NCBI GenBank assembly: GCA_045602425.1
Contig: JAZSBO010000021.1
Coordinates: 1-64,000, forward strand
Reading direction: 5' to 3'
Source: RGIG9608 sp045602425
GTDB taxonomy: Bacteria; Bacteroidota; Bacteroidia; Bacteroidales; Paludibacteraceae
DNA: 64,000 nt
The translations under genes were made by a program, and so were the position numbers. Below the pieces are notes generated by a model that searched no databases, was not told where the DNA came from, and worked only from the letters and a program-made list of their open reading frames with translations. Positions 8,889 through 17,569 of the stretch are shown here, piece after piece. Positions within the stretch are counted from its first letter, which is position 1; each line of letters starts with the position of its first letter.

Positions 8889-10138
8889 AATTGTTCAGTG
8901 TGTAAATGTTCTAAATACTCTAAATATTTTTCTACTAATGCATTATACAATAAGTCACCAAGTATTATATAACCTTTTTTTGTGAAATGAATTTTATCTC
9001 GTTTGGCTAATCCTTCGTCTTCCCATTGTTGCATGGAACGTAGTCCTCCCATAATATCAAATAAATTCCAAACAGCTCCATTGCATTTTTCTGCTATCTG
9101 AAAGAATGCTTTTTCGACAATCGCTCCATTACGATTAACTTGATAGTTACGGCGGTAGCGTCGAAAGCTATCGTTGTTTGTAATAAATAAGAAAGCACAT
9201 TCTGGATTTTGTTCTTGAATTTTATTTATCAGTTTTTCGTAGTTTGCAATGAAAACATCTTTGTTGAAATTAACACTTGTCGCATCGTTTATACCAATCG
9301 CAAATATTATTAAATCGGGGTTTAGTAATGCTAAATCCTTATTAAAATTTTCGCAACGAAAATAAGAATTTAAACTTGCACCATTAACTCCAACTCCGTG
9401 AACGGTAATTCCAGGAAATTCGTTTTCCAATAAAATACCAGTTAGGGTGAATTCTCCGTTGTATTTATTTAAGGAAATGGATATTGAATCTGTATAATCT
9501 CTTAGATAAAAATTATACAATTGTTGTTTCTTATTGTGGATTGCCTTTAAAATAGTATCGTTTAAATATATTATAGGGCGTAAGGAGTCGTTAGTAGAAT
9601 ATCCTAAAATTGTTACCTTGTTAAACAATGTTTGTTTTGTTTGTAAAGCGTTATGTTCTCGTGTGCTAATAGAAAGGGTTGCATTTGTATCGTTTGTACA
9701 AATTGCTATACCAGTTAGTCCAAGTGTTTTACCGTGATTCCTTTGTGTATTGCGATATGATCTCCATTTGCCTGTATATCGTGTTTTGAAGCTTGGCGGA
9801 TTGTTTGTTTTCGCAGCAGAAAAAGGAAAAATCAGCCCTTTGCTAGCTACTTTATTTATAGGATATAATGATTGCATATTTTGCCGAAATTGTTGCGTAA
9901 AAATACCAGCTTGAACATGTGAACCACCAATGTGTAATATATTGATATTGCCTTCATTTTTTAATAGAAGTTTATCTATTTTCTGAAAAAAATGTTCAAA
10001 AGCAATACTATCTGAAGCATAAAGAATTTTATTCCGATTAAAATTAGCAAAAGGGTAGTTCTCAACTTTTTTTTGTAATGGTTGTGCTTGTAAATATAAA
10101 GAGAAAAATGATAATATGAAGATTGCAAAAAATCTCAT
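8885..10138 (-). CDS. SGNH/GDSL-fold periplasmic esterase or acyltransferase partner of the MBOAT
   Basis: A 417-aa protein with a signal peptide (MRFFAIFILSFFSLYLQAQ). Block I reads HIGGSHVQAG (Ser in place of the usual GDS context), block III reads FAIGINDAT and the C-terminal Asp-His pair is in RDKIHFTKKGY. These are the SGNH blocks, consistent with O-acetyl transfer or removal on polysaccharide, as with AlgJ/AlgX-type partners of MBOAT proteins. It overlaps the genes on both sides by 4 nt. Confidence 0.8.
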   Translation of the reverse strand: MRFFAIFILSFFSLYLQAQPLQKKVENYPFANFNRNKILYASDSIAFEHFFQKIDKLLLKNEGNINILHIGGSHVQAGIFTQQFRQNMQSLYPINKVASKGLIFPFSAAKTNNPPSFKTRYTGKWRSYRNTQRNHGKTLGLTGIAICTNDTNATLSISTREHNALQTKQTLFNKVTILGYSTNDSLRPIIYLNDTILKAIHNKKQQLYNFYLRDYTDSISISLNKYNGEFTLTGILLENEFPGITVHGVGVNGASLNSYFRCENFNKDLALLNPDLIIFAIGINDATSVNFNKDVFIANYEKLINKIQEQNPECAFLFITNNDSFRRYRRNYQVNRNGAIVEKAFFQIAEKCNGAVWNLFDIMGGLRSMQQWEDEGLAKRDKIHFTKKGYIILGDLLYNALVEKYLEYLEHLHTEQL

Positions 10139-11595
10139 TTGATGGTATCGTTTTTTATAAAATTGATGACAGAATCATTGGGTAAGATTTTTCGTAATTT
10201 ATAGAAGTTGTAGTAAGTTTCAAATGATTTTGATAAAACTTTACCTATTTCATTGGCTCCATGGTGGGTGAAATGAATGTAATCACTTGTGGCATATGGC
10301 GGTTGATGTTGAACCCAACGTACCATAGAATTTTCACCACCCATTACATTGAACATATCCCAGTAGGCGATATTGTTGCGTAGAGTTACTGATTTAAGAG
10401 AGTCGTTTAATTCAGGTAGTTTTGGCCAAGTTTTTATTGTGCCATTTACGCTTTTCCCCATGTCAGAAGGTCCTATAAAAAGTATTTTAGCAATGGGGGC
10501 AACTTCTTTAAAATATGTAATTTGTCGTTCGATTTGTTTCATATAGGCATTTATACTTGTTGCATTTGAAATGCTTGGCATTCTATTCCCTCCAAATTGA
10601 AGAATAATTAATTTCGTATTAAGAAGAGTGAAAGATTGTCGCATTGTTTCTTTATCAATCTTTGTAAAAATAGTTCCTGAACATCCTCTTAATGGATTGT
10701 TATCTAATGCAATACCGTTTCTTCCATCTAATAGAATTGCATATATATCAGCATTACCCTCTAACGAAAGAGTACCTTTTTGTATGTTGCAAGGAAATTC
10801 CCATGTGAGCATAGAAACTCCACTTTTTGCATTACAAGTTTTTGATGTACACGGAAAAGTGTCGCATTGAAGCTTTGCAGTAAAATTTTCGCTATTGTTG
10901 CCAATAAGTAATGAAATGCGTGATATTTCTTTAACTTTATTTTGGGCATAAGAGTGCTTTGTTGTTTTAAAGCTGATTACACATTTTCCTGAAAGTGCAG
11001 AAAAATGTCCCATTATACCATAGCGTGAATGTGAAGCTCGTTGTGTAGTAGAATCACCATAAATTATATAGCGAGTTAAAGCTCCCGATGTTTTTTGAGA
11101 AATAGATACTGTAGGAATTTTTTGTATTGCAGGAATCATACCGACTCCATTTCCTGAAAATAAAGTTTGAAGATTTTCGCGTAACACTGAAGATATTCTG
11201 TCTAATTCAATTTGAGAGTCGCCATAATGCATTATTCTATATGTGCTATTTGTACTATCGCTTTGCTCAAATAGTTGAAATAAAGTATCAAAATATTGAT
11301 AGTTATTATTAGGTAGATAAATTCTATTCGGATTTTTTGTGAGGAAGTTGCGGAAATAATTTAGTGTGTCAATTTGAGATTCAGAACATGTCATTATAAA
11401 ACTTTCTTGAATGTGCTGTAATACCGAGTCAACGTCAATTTTTGCTGTTGTATCGGGTATTGTTGCTTTTGAATAAGATGGAAATCGTAGTTTTAACCCG
11501 TTGATATTCAGGTCATTTTTTGGGAAAAACATCCAAATGATTCCTAAAATAAGAAATATAGATAGTAAAAATAGAAGAGTTTTATATGATTTCAT
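10135..11595 (-). CDS. SGNH/GDSL-like hydrolase, first gene of O-acylation operon
   Basis: The 486-aa protein has an N-terminal membrane anchor or signal (about residues 7-25), the block I motif MHYGDSQIELDR, a block III-like LQFGGNRMPS and DYIHFTHHGANEIG near the C-terminus. It is a divergent paralogue of the next gene, and the pair resembles tandem AlgJ/AlgX-like partners. The usual Asn of block III is replaced by the GGN context. It heads the operon SGNH-SGNH-MBOAT-cas12a, with an ATGA overlap to the next gene. Confidence 0.75.
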   Translation of the reverse strand: MKSYKTLLFLLSIFLILGIIWMFFPKNDLNINGLKLRFPSYSKATIPDTTAKIDVDSVLQHIQESFIMTCSESQIDTLNYFRNFLTKNPNRIYLPNNNYQYFDTLFQLFEQSDSTNSTYRIMHYGDSQIELDRISSVLRENLQTLFSGNGVGMIPAIQKIPTVSISQKTSGALTRYIIYGDSTTQRASHSRYGIMGHFSALSGKCVISFKTTKHSYAQNKVKEISRISLLIGNNSENFTAKLQCDTFPCTSKTCNAKSGVSMLTWEFPCNIQKGTLSLEGNADIYAILLDGRNGIALDNNPLRGCSGTIFTKIDKETMRQSFTLLNTKLIILQFGGNRMPSISNATSINAYMKQIERQITYFKEVAPIAKILFIGPSDMGKSVNGTIKTWPKLPELNDSLKSVTLRNNIAYWDMFNVMGGENSMVRWVQHQPPYATSDYIHFTHHGANEIGKVLSKSFETYYNFYKLRKILPNDSVINFIKNDTIK

Positions 11596-11609
11596 ATCTT
11601 TTAAAAATG

Positions 11610-11626
11610 ACGTTTATAATAAACGT
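11610..11626. promoter_or_regulatory. Perfect 17-bp palindrome between rnpB and the O-acylation operon
   Basis: ACGTTTATAATAAACGT has 8-bp arms around one central base, 15 bp upstream of the SGNH start. It could be an operator for the operon or a weak terminator of rnpB, since the reverse strand continues CATTTTTAAAAG. Confidence 0.35.
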
Positions 11627-11710
11627 GGGTTTGTTTTTCTTAATTAAAACGAAAGGTATGAAATTTTTTTTTATTTGTATGATGAGAAATCGTTTTGTAT
11701 TTAAAAAAAT

Positions 11711-12053
11711 AGTAGGATTGTAAGCCGGGTTCTGTACTTTAAAAATATAAAGTGTTTGTCATTTATCTACTGCAAATGTCACCACTTGCCTCTATCGACC
11801 TACCCCTCGACTTGGACGAGCAGCCCTCAATGTCGATATACATGGTCTTTCAACCCATAGGACGTACTGCTGATGTATGTTGCCATAATCACGGTGAGCT
11901 CTTACCTCGCCTTTTCACCCTTGCCAAAATGGCGGTTGTTTTCTGTTACGTTACCTTGACTTCGCAGCCAACTTCCCGTTAAGAAATATGGTGCTCTACG
12001 TTGCCCGGACTTTCCTCTTGTCGAAAAAACAACAAGCGACAAACCATCCTACT
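11711..12053 (-). ncRNA. rnpB: RNase P RNA (class A)
   Basis: The reverse strand shows the conserved core: GAGGAAAGTCCGGGC near the 5' end and CAGAACCCGGCTTAC near the 3' end. The ends pair as helix P1 (11711-11718 with 12046-12053). The length of about 343 nt is normal. The RNA is the catalytic subunit that trims the 5' ends of pre-tRNAs. A TACTTTTG promoter box lies just upstream. Confidence 0.95.
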
Positions 12054-12061
12054 ATTATTTA

Positions 12062-12069
12062 CAAAAGTA
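12062..12069 (-). promoter_or_regulatory. -7 promoter box for rnpB
   Basis: TACTTTTG (reverse strand) fits TAnnTTTG and ends 9 nt before the inferred RNase P RNA 5' end. Confidence 0.5.
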
Positions 12070-12084
12070 GTTTATTTTTAAGAA

Positions 12085-12120
12085 TAAAAAAAAGAGCCTC
12101 TATTAAGCGACTCTCTTTTT
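12085..12120 (-). terminator. Rho-independent terminator after rplT
   Basis: On the reverse strand AGAGTC and GGCTCT pair around a 10-nt loop and are followed by a T run, 20 nt after the rplT stop. Confidence 0.6.
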
Positions 12121-12139
12121 ATGAAAAAGAAAATTTTTA

Positions 12140-12484
12140 TTATTTTACTTTATCTACAATTGCTTTGAATGCTTCAGGTTCGTTCATTGCAAGGTCAGCA
12201 AGCACTTTTCTGTTCATAGAAATTCCTGCTTTGTGCATAGCTCCCATCAATTTAGAATAAGACATTCCTTCTAAACGTGCAGCTGCATTGATACGTTGAA
12301 TCCATAATGCACGGAAATTGCGTTTCTTATTTTTACGATCGCGATATGCATATAGCAACCCTTTTTCCCATGTATTTTTTGCAACTGTCCAAACATTACG
12401 TCTTGCACCAAAATAACCTCTTGTTAATTTTAAGATTCTTTTACGTTTCGCTCTTGAAGCGACATGATTTACTGATCTAGGCAT
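12140..12484 (-). CDS. rplT: Large ribosomal subunit protein bL20
   Basis: The 114-aa basic protein has the normal length and opening for bL20 (MPRSVNHVASRAKRKRILK, then TRGYFGARRNVWTVA). It binds 23S rRNA early in 50S assembly. It is the last gene of the conserved infC-rpmI-rplT operon, which bL20 often controls by binding the mRNA; no specific leader structure was resolved here. Confidence 0.98.
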   Translation of the reverse strand: MPRSVNHVASRAKRKRILKLTRGYFGARRNVWTVAKNTWEKGLLYAYRDRKNKKRNFRALWIQRINAAARLEGMSYSKLMGAMHKAGISMNRKVLADLAMNEPEAFKAIVDKVK

Positions 12485-12560
12485 ATTCTTTTGTTTTTTA
12501 GAATGTTAGCGTCGCATTTTTTTGCAAACTTCCAGCTGAACATTCGATTAATAAAATAAA

Positions 12561-12755
12561 TTAAATTACAAGTAAAGCTTTTACATTTTTCACATCTGCT
12601 TGATTGACTGTTCCCGTGTGGGTTAAGTTTCTCTTTTGTTTTAACGATTTTTTCGTTAGAATGTGTCTTTTGTAAGCATGTTTACACTTAATTTTTCCTG
12701 TTCCGGTAAGAGCGAATCTTTTTTTTGCACCGGAATTAGTCTTCATCTTTGGCAT
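12561..12755 (-). CDS. rpmI: Large ribosomal subunit protein bL35
   Basis: The 64-aa protein starts MPKMKTNSGAKKRFALTGTGK and contains KHILTKKS-like residues (RHILTKKSLKQKR), as in bL35. It lies between infC and rplT in the standard order. Confidence 0.97.
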   Translation of the reverse strand: MPKMKTNSGAKKRFALTGTGKIKCKHAYKRHILTKKSLKQKRNLTHTGTVNQADVKNVKALLVI

Positions 12756-12788
12756 TTTATTACAATTTTAAAATTAATAATTTCTAAA

Positions 12789-13313
12789 CTATTTCTTTTT
12801 TGGCGAAAGCATTATAATCATTTTTTTCCCTTCAAGCGTAGGGAGTGAATCTACTTTCGCAATTTCTTCTAAATCATTCGCAAAACGAAGTAAGAGAACT
12901 TCTCCTTGTTCTTTAAATAAAATCGAACGACCTTTGAAAAATACGTATGCTTTTACTTTACAACCCTCACTTAAGAAACTTTGTGCGTGTTTCAATTTGA
13001 AATTATAATCATGATCATCGGTTTGAGGACCAAATCGAATCTCTTTAACTACAATTTTGGTTGCTTTCGCTTTTATTTCTTTTTCTCGTTTCTTTTGTTG
13101 ATAAAGAAACTTTTGGTAATCAATTATCTTACAAACTGGTGGATTTGCATTCGGAGAGATTTCTACAAGATCTAAACCTTGTTCGTCTGCTAAATCACGT
13201 GCATGCTCTATGCTATAAATTCCTTGTTCTACATTATCACCTACAAGTCGCACTTCTTTTACACGAATGTGTTCGTTGATACGGTTTGGAATTTCTTTTT
13301 TGTCAACTCTCAT
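12789..13313 (-). CDS. infC: Translation initiation factor IF-3
   Basis: The 174-aa protein has the two IF-3 domains: the N-domain with RVKEVRLVGDN and GLDLVEISPNANPPVCKI, a basic linker (QQKKREKEIKAK), and the C-domain with VKEIRFGPQTDDHDYNFK. It checks initiator tRNA and start-codon pairing on the 30S subunit. The start appears to be ATG (13311-13313), not the rare AUU codon used for autoregulation in enterobacteria, so that control is not expected here. Confidence 0.98.
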   Translation of the reverse strand: MRVDKKEIPNRINEHIRVKEVRLVGDNVEQGIYSIEHARDLADEQGLDLVEISPNANPPVCKIIDYQKFLYQQKKREKEIKAKATKIVVKEIRFGPQTDDHDYNFKLKHAQSFLSEGCKVKAYVFFKGRSILFKEQGEVLLLRFANDLEEIAKVDSLPTLEGKKMIIMLSPKKK

Positions 13314-13429
13314 TAAAAAATATTTAATCCACTTGCTTTTGAGCGTGCAAAAATAATCTAATTTTTTAACATATAAAAATATTTACGAAAAAAGTTCCGT
13401 AAAAAGAAAAAAGATTATTTAAGCCTTTA

Positions 13430-13600
13430 TTAATTGATGAATTTGTTTATAAGAATGTGACCAATTAGTCCAATACTCATACATGAAAGTGCTGCCCACA
13501 AATAACCATTGCTTTGTTGTTCAGAATAGTTGTAAATAATAAGGATTACAACACCTGCTAATACAAATAAAATTCCTAAATTTTTAAGTAATTCTTTCAT
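13430..13600 (-). CDS. Small two-TM membrane protein
   Basis: A 56-aa protein starting MKELLKN, with two hydrophobic segments (LGILFVLAGVVILIIY and LWAALSCMSIGLIGHILI). I prefer this ATG to one 7 codons upstream because it begins directly before the first membrane helix. Function unknown; proteins of this size and shape are common in Bacteroidales. Confidence 0.6.
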   Translation of the reverse strand: MKELLKNLGILFVLAGVVILIIYNYSEQQSNGYLWAALSCMSIGLIGHILINKFIN

Positions 13601-13721
13601 CTTAAAATGATTTTTCTGCAAATTAAAACATTTTTTTTGTACAGAAGAAAAAAACTTTAAGAAAAGAATAAAATAATTCGAAATCTTTTATTTTTGCATA
13701 ATGATAAAACCATAAATAAAT

Positions 13722-13892
13722 ATGAAAGTTTATTTATTATTTGTTCTGCTCTTTTTGTTTGTCGCTTGTGGAAATAATGCAAGTGAACAAAAATCTGCTG
13801 AAAGTATAATAGAGACTACGATTGAGGATGACAATGTAGAAATGGAGAGAACTTCTGTTGAGGTTAAGGTTTTAGGCGATAGAGTTCATTAA
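13722..13892 (+). CDS. Small lipoprotein
   Basis: A 56-aa ORF starts MKVYLLFVLLFLFVACGNN, a signal peptide with lipobox FVAC, followed by a short acidic tail. No domain is recognised. Its last 21 bp overlap the convergent HsdR-N-like gene. Confidence 0.5.
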   Translation: MKVYLLFVLLFLFVACGNNASEQKSAESIIETTIEDDNVEMERTSVEVKVLGDRVH

Positions 13893-14336
13893 CTCTTCAA
13901 AAGAAGGTATCTCTTTTAAAAAAATGTATTGGTGTTGTTCGTAGTCTATCTCGCAGAAAAAATGCTCTATCCCGTTACTGATTAGGATATAACGAACTTG
14001 TAGTTGCATATTGTAGGTAGCAATTTGGTCAAATACTTTTTGGGTTATTTGTACGTTTGGAGCCTTGTATTCAATTATTAAAATAGGAGTTGCTTTTTCA
14101 TCGTAAAAGACAGAATCACAACGTTTTGTCATTCCGTTTATATTTATTTTTATTTCGTTCCCGAATCTACCTATTGGATATTTTTTGTCTATTGTAAGAA
14201 ATTCTATGATATTTTGTCGTACCCATTCCTCGGGAGTTAAAGCTACAAACCGCTTTCTTATTTTGTCGAAAATATAAGATTTACCATTGATATTTTTCGT
14301 TTTAAAAGAGTATTCAGGTAAATTTAGATTATTCAT
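13872..14336 (-). CDS. HsdR N-terminal-like (HSDR_N_2) nuclease-fold protein
   Basis: The 154-aa protein matches the stand-alone type I restriction HsdR N-terminal domain found beside holA in Bacteroidetes. It has EEWVRQNIIEFL, then the PD-(D/E)XK-like core CDSVFYDEKATPILIIEYKAP (Asp, then Glu-Tyr-Lys), and YNMQLQVRYILISNG. No specificity or methylase subunit is nearby, so it is not part of a restriction system here; a role in DNA processing is inferred from the fold only. It is divergent from the AMP nucleosidase gene. Confidence 0.8.
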   Translation of the reverse strand: MNNLNLPEYSFKTKNINGKSYIFDKIRKRFVALTPEEWVRQNIIEFLTIDKKYPIGRFGNEIKININGMTKRCDSVFYDEKATPILIIEYKAPNVQITQKVFDQIATYNMQLQVRYILISNGIEHFFCEIDYEQHQYIFLKEIPSFEELMNSIA

Positions 14337-14351
14337 TTTCGTAGATTTATA

Positions 14352-14359
14352 TATCTTTG
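14352..14359 (+). promoter_or_regulatory. -7 promoter box for the nucleosidase-holA-PUR-fabG run
   Basis: TATCTTTG matches TAnnTTTG and lies 38 nt upstream of the chosen ATG at 14398, between divergent genes. Confidence 0.5.
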
Positions 14360-14397
14360 CAAAGGTACGAAAGAATATTAAAAAGTTTTTTGCACTT

Positions 14398-15171
14398 ATG
14401 AAAACAAAAAAAGATATTGTAGAAAATTGGCTTACACGTTATACAAAACGTCCTTTAAATGAGTTTGGTAAGTATGTTTTGTTGACTAATTTTAATCATT
14501 ATGTAGAACTTTTTGCAGAATGGTTCAATGTGCCTATATATGGGAAAGAAGGAAATATGCCAAATGCTTCAGCAGAAGAAATTACGATTATAAACTTTGG
14601 GATAGGAAGTCCTAATGCTGCTTTGATAATGGATTTGTTGTCTGCTGTGCAACCAAAAGCAGCCTTATTTTTGGGTAAATGCGGCGGTTTGAAAGATAAA
14701 AATCAAGTTGGAGATTATATTTTGCCAAGTGCGGCTATTCGTGGAGAAGGTACATCAAATGATTATTTCCCGATAGAAGTTCCTGCTTTGCCTGCTTTTA
14801 GTTTGCAACGGGCTGTTTCGTCTAATATTCGTGATTTTGGGAAAGATTATTGGACAGGTACGGTTTATACTACAAACCGACGTGTATGGGAGCATGATGA
14901 TGATTTTAAAGCGATTCTACGAAAAACACGTGCAATGGCTGTTGATATGGAAACTGCTACTTTGTTTAGTGTTGGATTTTATAATAGCATTCCAACGGGA
15001 GCTTTACTTTTAGTATCGGATATGCCGATGTTTGAAGCAGGAATAAAAACAGAAGAAAGTGATAAGCGAGTTACCGAAAATTTCGTAAGTGAGCATTTGA
15101 AAATAGGCGTTAAGTCGTTAAGTTCTCTTAAAAATAATAGTCGTACGATTAAACATTTGCGTTTTGAATAA
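14398..15171 (+). CDS. amn: AMP nucleosidase
   Basis: The 257-aa protein starts MKTKKDIVENWLTRYTKRPL, preferred to an upstream in-frame start that would cross the promoter. It is a nucleoside-phosphorylase-fold hydrolase with GIGSPNAALIMDLL, LGKCGGLKDKNQVGDYILP and the purine/ribose-binding MAVDMETATLFSVG. It hydrolyses AMP to adenine and ribose 5-phosphate. It lacks the N-terminal domain of the E. coli enzyme, as Bacteroidetes forms do. It heads a same-strand run with holA, the PUR protein and fabG. Confidence 0.9.
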   Translation: MKTKKDIVENWLTRYTKRPLNEFGKYVLLTNFNHYVELFAEWFNVPIYGKEGNMPNASAEEITIINFGIGSPNAALIMDLLSAVQPKAALFLGKCGGLKDKNQVGDYILPSAAIRGEGTSNDYFPIEVPALPAFSLQRAVSSNIRDFGKDYWTGTVYTTNRRVWEHDDDFKAILRKTRAMAVDMETATLFSVGFYNSIPTGALLLVSDMPMFEAGIKTEESDKRVTENFVSEHLKIGVKSLSSLKNNSRTIKHLRFE

Positions 15172-15177
15172 ATAGTT

Positions 15178-16191
15178 TTGGCAGAAGTTACAGTTACATA
15201 CGAGCAATTGATTTCTTCGTTTAAGAGACAAGATTTTCGACCTATATATTTTTTTATGGGAGAAGAACCTTATTATATTGACAAATTAGCTGATTATCTG
15301 ATAGAGAATGTTGTGCAAGAGGAGAATAAAGCTTTTGACCAAACTATTGTTTATGGTAAAGATGTTGATATAGATGTGGTTATAAATCTTGCTAAACGTT
15401 ATCCTATGATGTCTGAAAAGCAACTTGTAGTTGTAAAGGAAGCTCAGCAGATAAAGTCTTGGGATCGATTGAATTTTTATTTACAAAAACCATTATCGAG
15501 TACGGTGTTGGTTTTTTGTTATAAATATGGTACGCTTGACAAACGCAAGTCGCTTTATTCTGCAATAAACAAAGTGGGCGTTGTCTATGAATCGAAAAAG
15601 GTTTATGACAATCAAGTTGCGGGAAAAGTTGCAGAAATTGCTCGTGAAAAGGGGCTTATTATCGATGTGAAATCTGTAAATATTATAGCTGATTTTTTGG
15701 GTGCTGATTTGAGTAAAATCTCTAACGAAATAGATAAACTAAAAATTGCGTTGCCACAAGGAGCTGTCGTTACTCCAGCTGACATTGAGTTGAATATTGG
15801 AATTAGTAAAGACTATAATAATTTTGAACTTATTGATGCGTTGGCACTGAAAAACGTCGAAAAGGTAAATCGTATAGTGGATTATTTCCGTCAAGATAAA
15901 AATGGAAATCCTTTGGTAGTAACACTTTCGGTTGTTTTTAATTTTTTCTCAAATTTATTGATTTATTCTACGTTGAAAGACAAATCGAAAATGAGTGTTG
16001 CTTCTGCGTTGAAAATAAATCCTTTTTTTGTAACGCTTTATCAGAAAGCCGCTACTAACTACGATATGCAAAAAATCATTCGAATTATTTCATATATAAG
16101 AGAGACTGATGCGGCAAGCAAGGGTGTTGGTGATTTGATAATGGGTGAAAATGAATTACTCAAATTGCTTGTGTTTAAAATATTGCATTGA
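15178..16191 (+). CDS. holA: DNA polymerase III delta subunit
   Basis: The 337-aa protein has the clamp-loader delta pattern: PIYFFMGEEPYYIDKLADYL near the N-terminus, KQLVVVKEAQQ, then helical domains II and III (DFLGADLSKISNEIDKLKI). It opens the beta clamp in the clamp loader. The apparent start is TTG at 15178, 6 nt after the previous stop; no ATG lies close by. Slightly longer or shorter N-termini are possible. Confidence 0.92.
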   Translation: MAEVTVTYEQLISSFKRQDFRPIYFFMGEEPYYIDKLADYLIENVVQEENKAFDQTIVYGKDVDIDVVINLAKRYPMMSEKQLVVVKEAQQIKSWDRLNFYLQKPLSSTVLVFCYKYGTLDKRKSLYSAINKVGVVYESKKVYDNQVAGKVAEIAREKGLIIDVKSVNIIADFLGADLSKISNEIDKLKIALPQGAVVTPADIELNIGISKDYNNFELIDALALKNVEKVNRIVDYFRQDKNGNPLVVTLSVVFNFFSNLLIYSTLKDKSKMSVASALKINPFFVTLYQKAATNYDMQKIIRIISYIRETDAASKGVGDLIMGENELLKLLVFKILH

Positions 16192-16263
16192 TGTTAAGAA
16201 ATTGAAGAAATTTTTATTTCTTTGCAATGGATTCATAAAAGTTTGATAGATAAATTTTATTTA

Positions 16264-16596
16264 ATGGAAGATTTAAAAAAGCCTCAGCAAGAGCGAGCAG
16301 AGCGTGAAATTGTCTTTTCAAAAGCAATAAAAGCTGGTAAACGCATTTATTATTTAGATGTAAAAAAAAGTCGTAACGAGGAAATGTTTCTGTCGGTTAC
16401 AGAGAGTAAGAAAAAAGTAATGGGCGATGATGCTTCGCAAGTTTCTTTCGAAAAGCATAAGATATTTCTTTACAAAGAAGATTTTGATAAATTTATGGAC
16501 GGAATGCGTGAAGTGATTGATTTTATACAAGAACACAATCAAAATCTTGAGCAAAAGCCTATTGTTGATGATCTGGATATAAACTTTGATATTTAA
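16264..16596 (+). CDS. PUR-family DNA/RNA-binding protein (DUF3276)
   Basis: A 110-aa protein starting MEDLKKPQQERAEREIVFSK. The core IKAGKRIYYLDVKKSRNEEMFLSVTESKKK followed by EKHKIFLYKEDFDKF is the PUR repeat of Bacteroidetes and spirochaete PurA-like regulators, which bind single-stranded nucleic acid as dimers. It ends 2 nt before fabG. Its targets are unknown. Confidence 0.88.
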   Translation: MEDLKKPQQERAEREIVFSKAIKAGKRIYYLDVKKSRNEEMFLSVTESKKKVMGDDASQVSFEKHKIFLYKEDFDKFMDGMREVIDFIQEHNQNLEQKPIVDDLDINFDI

Positions 16597-16598
16597 TT

Positions 16599-17345
16599 AT
16601 GGCATTGTTGATAGGTAAAGTTGCTATTGTAACAGGTGCTGCCCGAGGTATTGGGCGTGCAGTGGCATTGCGTTTTGCTGAAGAGGGGGCTGATGTAGCT
16701 TTTGTAGTGCAAAAAGCCGATGAACGAGCTGCTTTATTAGAAAAAGAGATACTTGCTTTGGGAGTACGAACAAAGGCTTATGTGGCTGATGTTTCTGATT
16801 TTAGTGTTGTTAAACAAATTGTTGAGCAAGTGAAAGCAGATTTCGGACGCATAGATGTATTGGTAAACAATGCAGGTATTACAAAAGACGGATTGATGTT
16901 GCGTATGACCGAATCGCAATGGGACGATGTGATAAATGTCAATCTTAAATCAGCGTTCAATTTTGTTCATGCTGTAGCTCCTGTTATGCTTTCGCAACGT
17001 GTTGGTTGCATTATCAATATGTCGTCTGTTGTAGGAGTGCATGGCAACGCTGGACAAGCTAATTATTCGGCGTCGAAAGCTGGTATGATAGCACTTACAA
17101 AATCTATTGCACAAGAGTTTGGTGCAAGGGGAGTACGTGCAAATGCTATTGCTCCTGGGTTTATAGAAACGGATATGACTGCTAAGTTGCCAGAATCGGT
17201 TCGCGAAGAGTGGTGTCGCACAATTCCGCTCCGTCGTGGTGGTACTACTGCCGATGTGGCTTCTGTTGCTTTATTTTTGGCTTCAGATATGGCGGCTTAT
17301 GTTACGGGACAAGTAATTCAGGTAGATGGCGGTATGGCTATGTAG
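16599..17345 (+). CDS. fabG: 3-oxoacyl-[acyl-carrier-protein] reductase
   Basis: The 248-aa short-chain dehydrogenase has the cofactor motif TGAARGIGRAVA, NNAGITKDGLMLRM, the catalytic Ser-Tyr-Lys (INMSSVVG and YSASKAGM) and a C-terminal GQVIQVDGGMAM. Length and motifs match FabG, which reduces 3-oxoacyl-ACP in fatty acid elongation with NADPH. It is the last gene of the run and is followed by a terminator-like hairpin. Confidence 0.93.
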   Translation: MALLIGKVAIVTGAARGIGRAVALRFAEEGADVAFVVQKADERAALLEKEILALGVRTKAYVADVSDFSVVKQIVEQVKADFGRIDVLVNNAGITKDGLMLRMTESQWDDVINVNLKSAFNFVHAVAPVMLSQRVGCIINMSSVVGVHGNAGQANYSASKAGMIALTKSIAQEFGARGVRANAIAPGFIETDMTAKLPESVREEWCRTIPLRRGGTTADVASVALFLASDMAAYVTGQVIQVDGGMAM

Positions 17346-17412
17346 TTTTATGATGAGCGTGTGCGACATATTATTCTTGATGGAAACCCGCTGCGAGCGT
17401 AGCGAGCATTTT

Positions 17413-17437
17413 ACACACACACACACACACACACACA
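17413..17437. repeat. (AC)12 dinucleotide microsatellite
   Basis: Twelve AC units lie 68 nt after fabG and 133 nt before the next gene. Simple repeats of this length are rare in bacterial DNA and can slip. Confidence 0.95.
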
Positions 17438-17484
17438 AGAAATAGGGCGTTTTGGGCGTTTTTGCCTACGCATAAGTTATACAT

Positions 17485-17523
17485 AAGTCGGTCGATTTCG
17501 AGGAAAATCGGTCGACTTTTTTC
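17485..17523 (+). terminator. Imperfect hairpin with T run after fabG
   Basis: Arms AAGTCGGTCGATTT and AAATCGGTCGACTT pair except at a central GT/GT step, then a T run follows. It is probably the fabG-run terminator. Confidence 0.5.
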
Positions 17524-17569
17524 GTTTCAAAAATTAAATTTATTGTCTAACTAAAAAACAGAAAAAATT

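Noticed and set aside
11752..12260. Forward-strand ORFs over this stretch
   Set aside because: They lie inside RNase P RNA and the end of rplT and show no family features.
13872..14336. Restriction-modification system
   Set aside because: Only the HsdR N-terminal fold is present, without helicase, methylase or specificity genes; this stand-alone gene beside holA is normal in Bacteroidetes.
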